Shown piece by piece: positions 11,335 through 12,175 of a stretch of DNA of 12,175 nucleotides. The notes beneath the pieces are model-generated. The model was not told where the DNA came from. It saw only the letters and a program-made list of their open reading frames with translations, and searched no databases. The stretch lies in assembly GCA_030152225.1 (NCBI GenBank), contig JASLHL010000284.1, positions 1 through 12,175 of the forward strand. Reading direction: 5' to 3'. This DNA comes from Flavobacterium sp. Lineage in GTDB: Bacteria; Bacteroidota; Bacteroidia; Flavobacteriales; Flavobacteriaceae. The position numbers and the translations under genes were made by a program. Position 1 is the first letter of the stretch. Each line of letters opens with the position of its first letter.

Positions 11335-12175
11335 ATGCAGGTGTACCTTCAACAATCCTCGTTACAGACAGAATTAAACTCCGTACCAACGGTTGTTATT
11401 TCGGGAAGTAAGTCCGAAAGCAATCGGCTGTTGCTCTTGCAACAGCTATTTCCGCAATTAGCTGTTGATAATGTTTCGGATTCAGATGATGTGGTGGCAA
11501 TGCAAGAAGGATTAGTTGTTACAAAAGGGCGAGTAAATGTACATCATGCCGGAACAACGATGCGTTTTTTAACGGCCTATTTTGCTTTGTGTCAAAAGGA
11601 GTCGATCCAACTTGAAGGCAGTGAGCGCATGCACAATCGTCCTATTGGTATTTTGGTCGATGCCCTACGCGAATTGGGAGCGAAAATTACCTACCTCGAA
11701 AAAGAGGGCTATCCTCCTTTGGCTATTGACGGAATACAGGCAGATGGCGGAAGTATTCGTATTCCAGCAGCTATTAGCAGTCAGTATATTTCGGCTTTGC
11801 TCCTGGTGGGAACCGCCTTGAAAAAGGGTATCCAGCTTGAATTAATCGGAGCAATTACTTCTCGACCTTATATCGAGATGACCTTGTCTTTGATTGAGGA
11901 GTTAGGAGCGGAAACGACGTTTCACGGACAGCAAATAACTGTATGTCCTCCAAAAAAACTTAAAAAAACGCAATTCACAGTCGAAGCCGATTGGTCTTCC
12001 GCCTCTTATTACTATTCTATTGTAGCCTTGTCGGCTGTGGGAACATCCCTGCGGTTGGGGAAATTTAAACCCATTAGTCTACAAGGAGATGCACAATTGC
12101 CAACTATTTACACTCAATTGGGCATAGCAACCGCTTTTGAAGCAGATGATTTTATTCGATTGACCAAAGTAGCAA
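11335..12175 (+). CDS. aroA: 3-phosphoshikimate 1-carboxyvinyltransferase (EPSP synthase), 5' part
   Basis: The frame is open from ATG at 11335 to the window end (280 codons), so the C-terminal third is missing. The enzyme joins shikimate 3-phosphate to phosphoenolpyruvate, the sixth shikimate step, in the cytosol. Motifs are G-S-K-S-E-S-N-R at 24-31 (Lys26, Ser27 and Arg31 bind substrates, as Lys22, Ser23 and Arg27 in E. coli), H-H-A-G-T-T-M-R-F-L-T-A at 70-81, S-S-Q-Y at 148-151, and D-W-S-S-A-S-Y. The Pro that follows Arg in the E. coli A-G-T-A-M-R-P-L loop is Phe78 here. The short gap to the MazG-type gene suggests co-transcription. The window also carries the pathway's first enzyme on the same strand, about 7 kb upstream. 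Confidence 0.95.
   Translation, partial: MQVYLQQSSLQTELNSVPTVVISGSKSESNRLLLLQQLFPQLAVDNVSDSDDVVAMQEGLVVTKGRVNVHHAGTTMRFLTAYFALCQKESIQLEGSERMHNRPIGILVDALRELGAKITYLEKEGYPPLAIDGIQADGGSIRIPAAISSQYISALLLVGTALKKGIQLELIGAITSRPYIEMTLSLIEELGAETTFHGQQITVCPPKKLKKTQFTVEADWSSASYYYSIVALSAVGTSLRLGKFKPISLQGDAQLPTIYTQLGIATAFEADDFIRLTKVA

Noticed and set aside
11582-11821. A 79-codon frame within aroA
   Set aside because: It is out of frame with EPSP synthase, whose motifs are continuous through this region.
1-12175. CRISPR arrays, tRNA/rRNA genes, insertion sequences, integrase or phage genes, known defence systems
   Set aside because: I scanned for repeated spacers, transposase-like frames, terminal repeats and tRNA-like folds and found none that could be supported.

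Overview
This window looks like a chromosomal segment of a Flavobacteriaceae-type member of the Bacteroidota. The evidence is a GldA-type gliding ABC ATPase, a C-terminally fused DAHP synthase/chorismate mutase, a DUF3857/transglutaminase-like exported protein, the tail of a 2TM-domain protein, AT-rich composition, few Shine-Dalgarno sites, and several matches to the Bacteroidota -7 box TAnnTTTG. Myroides or a close relative fits the general impression, but the genus cannot be fixed from the sequence alone.

Layout. (1) Positions 1-2060, + strand: the end of a 2TM-domain protein, dihydrofolate reductase (folA), an exported protein of unknown function and a deoxynucleoside kinase, packed with gaps of 4 and 2 nt and a 1-nt overlap. 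This is a nucleotide/folate operon closed by a strong bidirectional terminator. (2) Positions 2103-4294, - strand: a TauE/SafE permease, a DUF1634 membrane protein and GldA, in transcription order, apparently one operon. (3) Positions 4295-4451: a divergent promoter region. (4) Positions 4452-6582, + strand: DAHP synthase/chorismate mutase, a terminator, then rsgA, whose promoter box lies only 4 nt before its start codon. (5) Positions 6721-7620, - strand: an unrecognised lipoprotein, convergent with rsgA. (6) Positions 7621-8261: a 641-nt gene-poor region with many hairpins, including a terminator-like element that belongs to no called gene. (7) Positions 8262-12175, + strand: DUF3857 protein, D-aminoacyl-tRNA deacylase (dtd), a 67-residue membrane protein, a MazG-type pyrophosphohydrolase, and the first 280 codons of EPSP synthase (aroA).

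How the genes relate. DAHP synthase/chorismate mutase and EPSP synthase supply the shikimate/aromatic pathway. RsgA (30S maturation) and Dtd (removal of D-amino acids from tRNA) are translation genes. MazG-type NTP hydrolysis, FolA and the deoxynucleoside kinase are nucleotide-pool functions. Most of the window is therefore housekeeping.

The least ordinary part is about 6.7-8.26 kb: an orphan lipoprotein with a Gly/Ala-rich segment next to a long, hairpin-rich intergenic region that may carry an unannotated small RNA or a regulatory array. I found no CRISPR array, tRNA, rRNA, insertion sequence or recognisable defence system.
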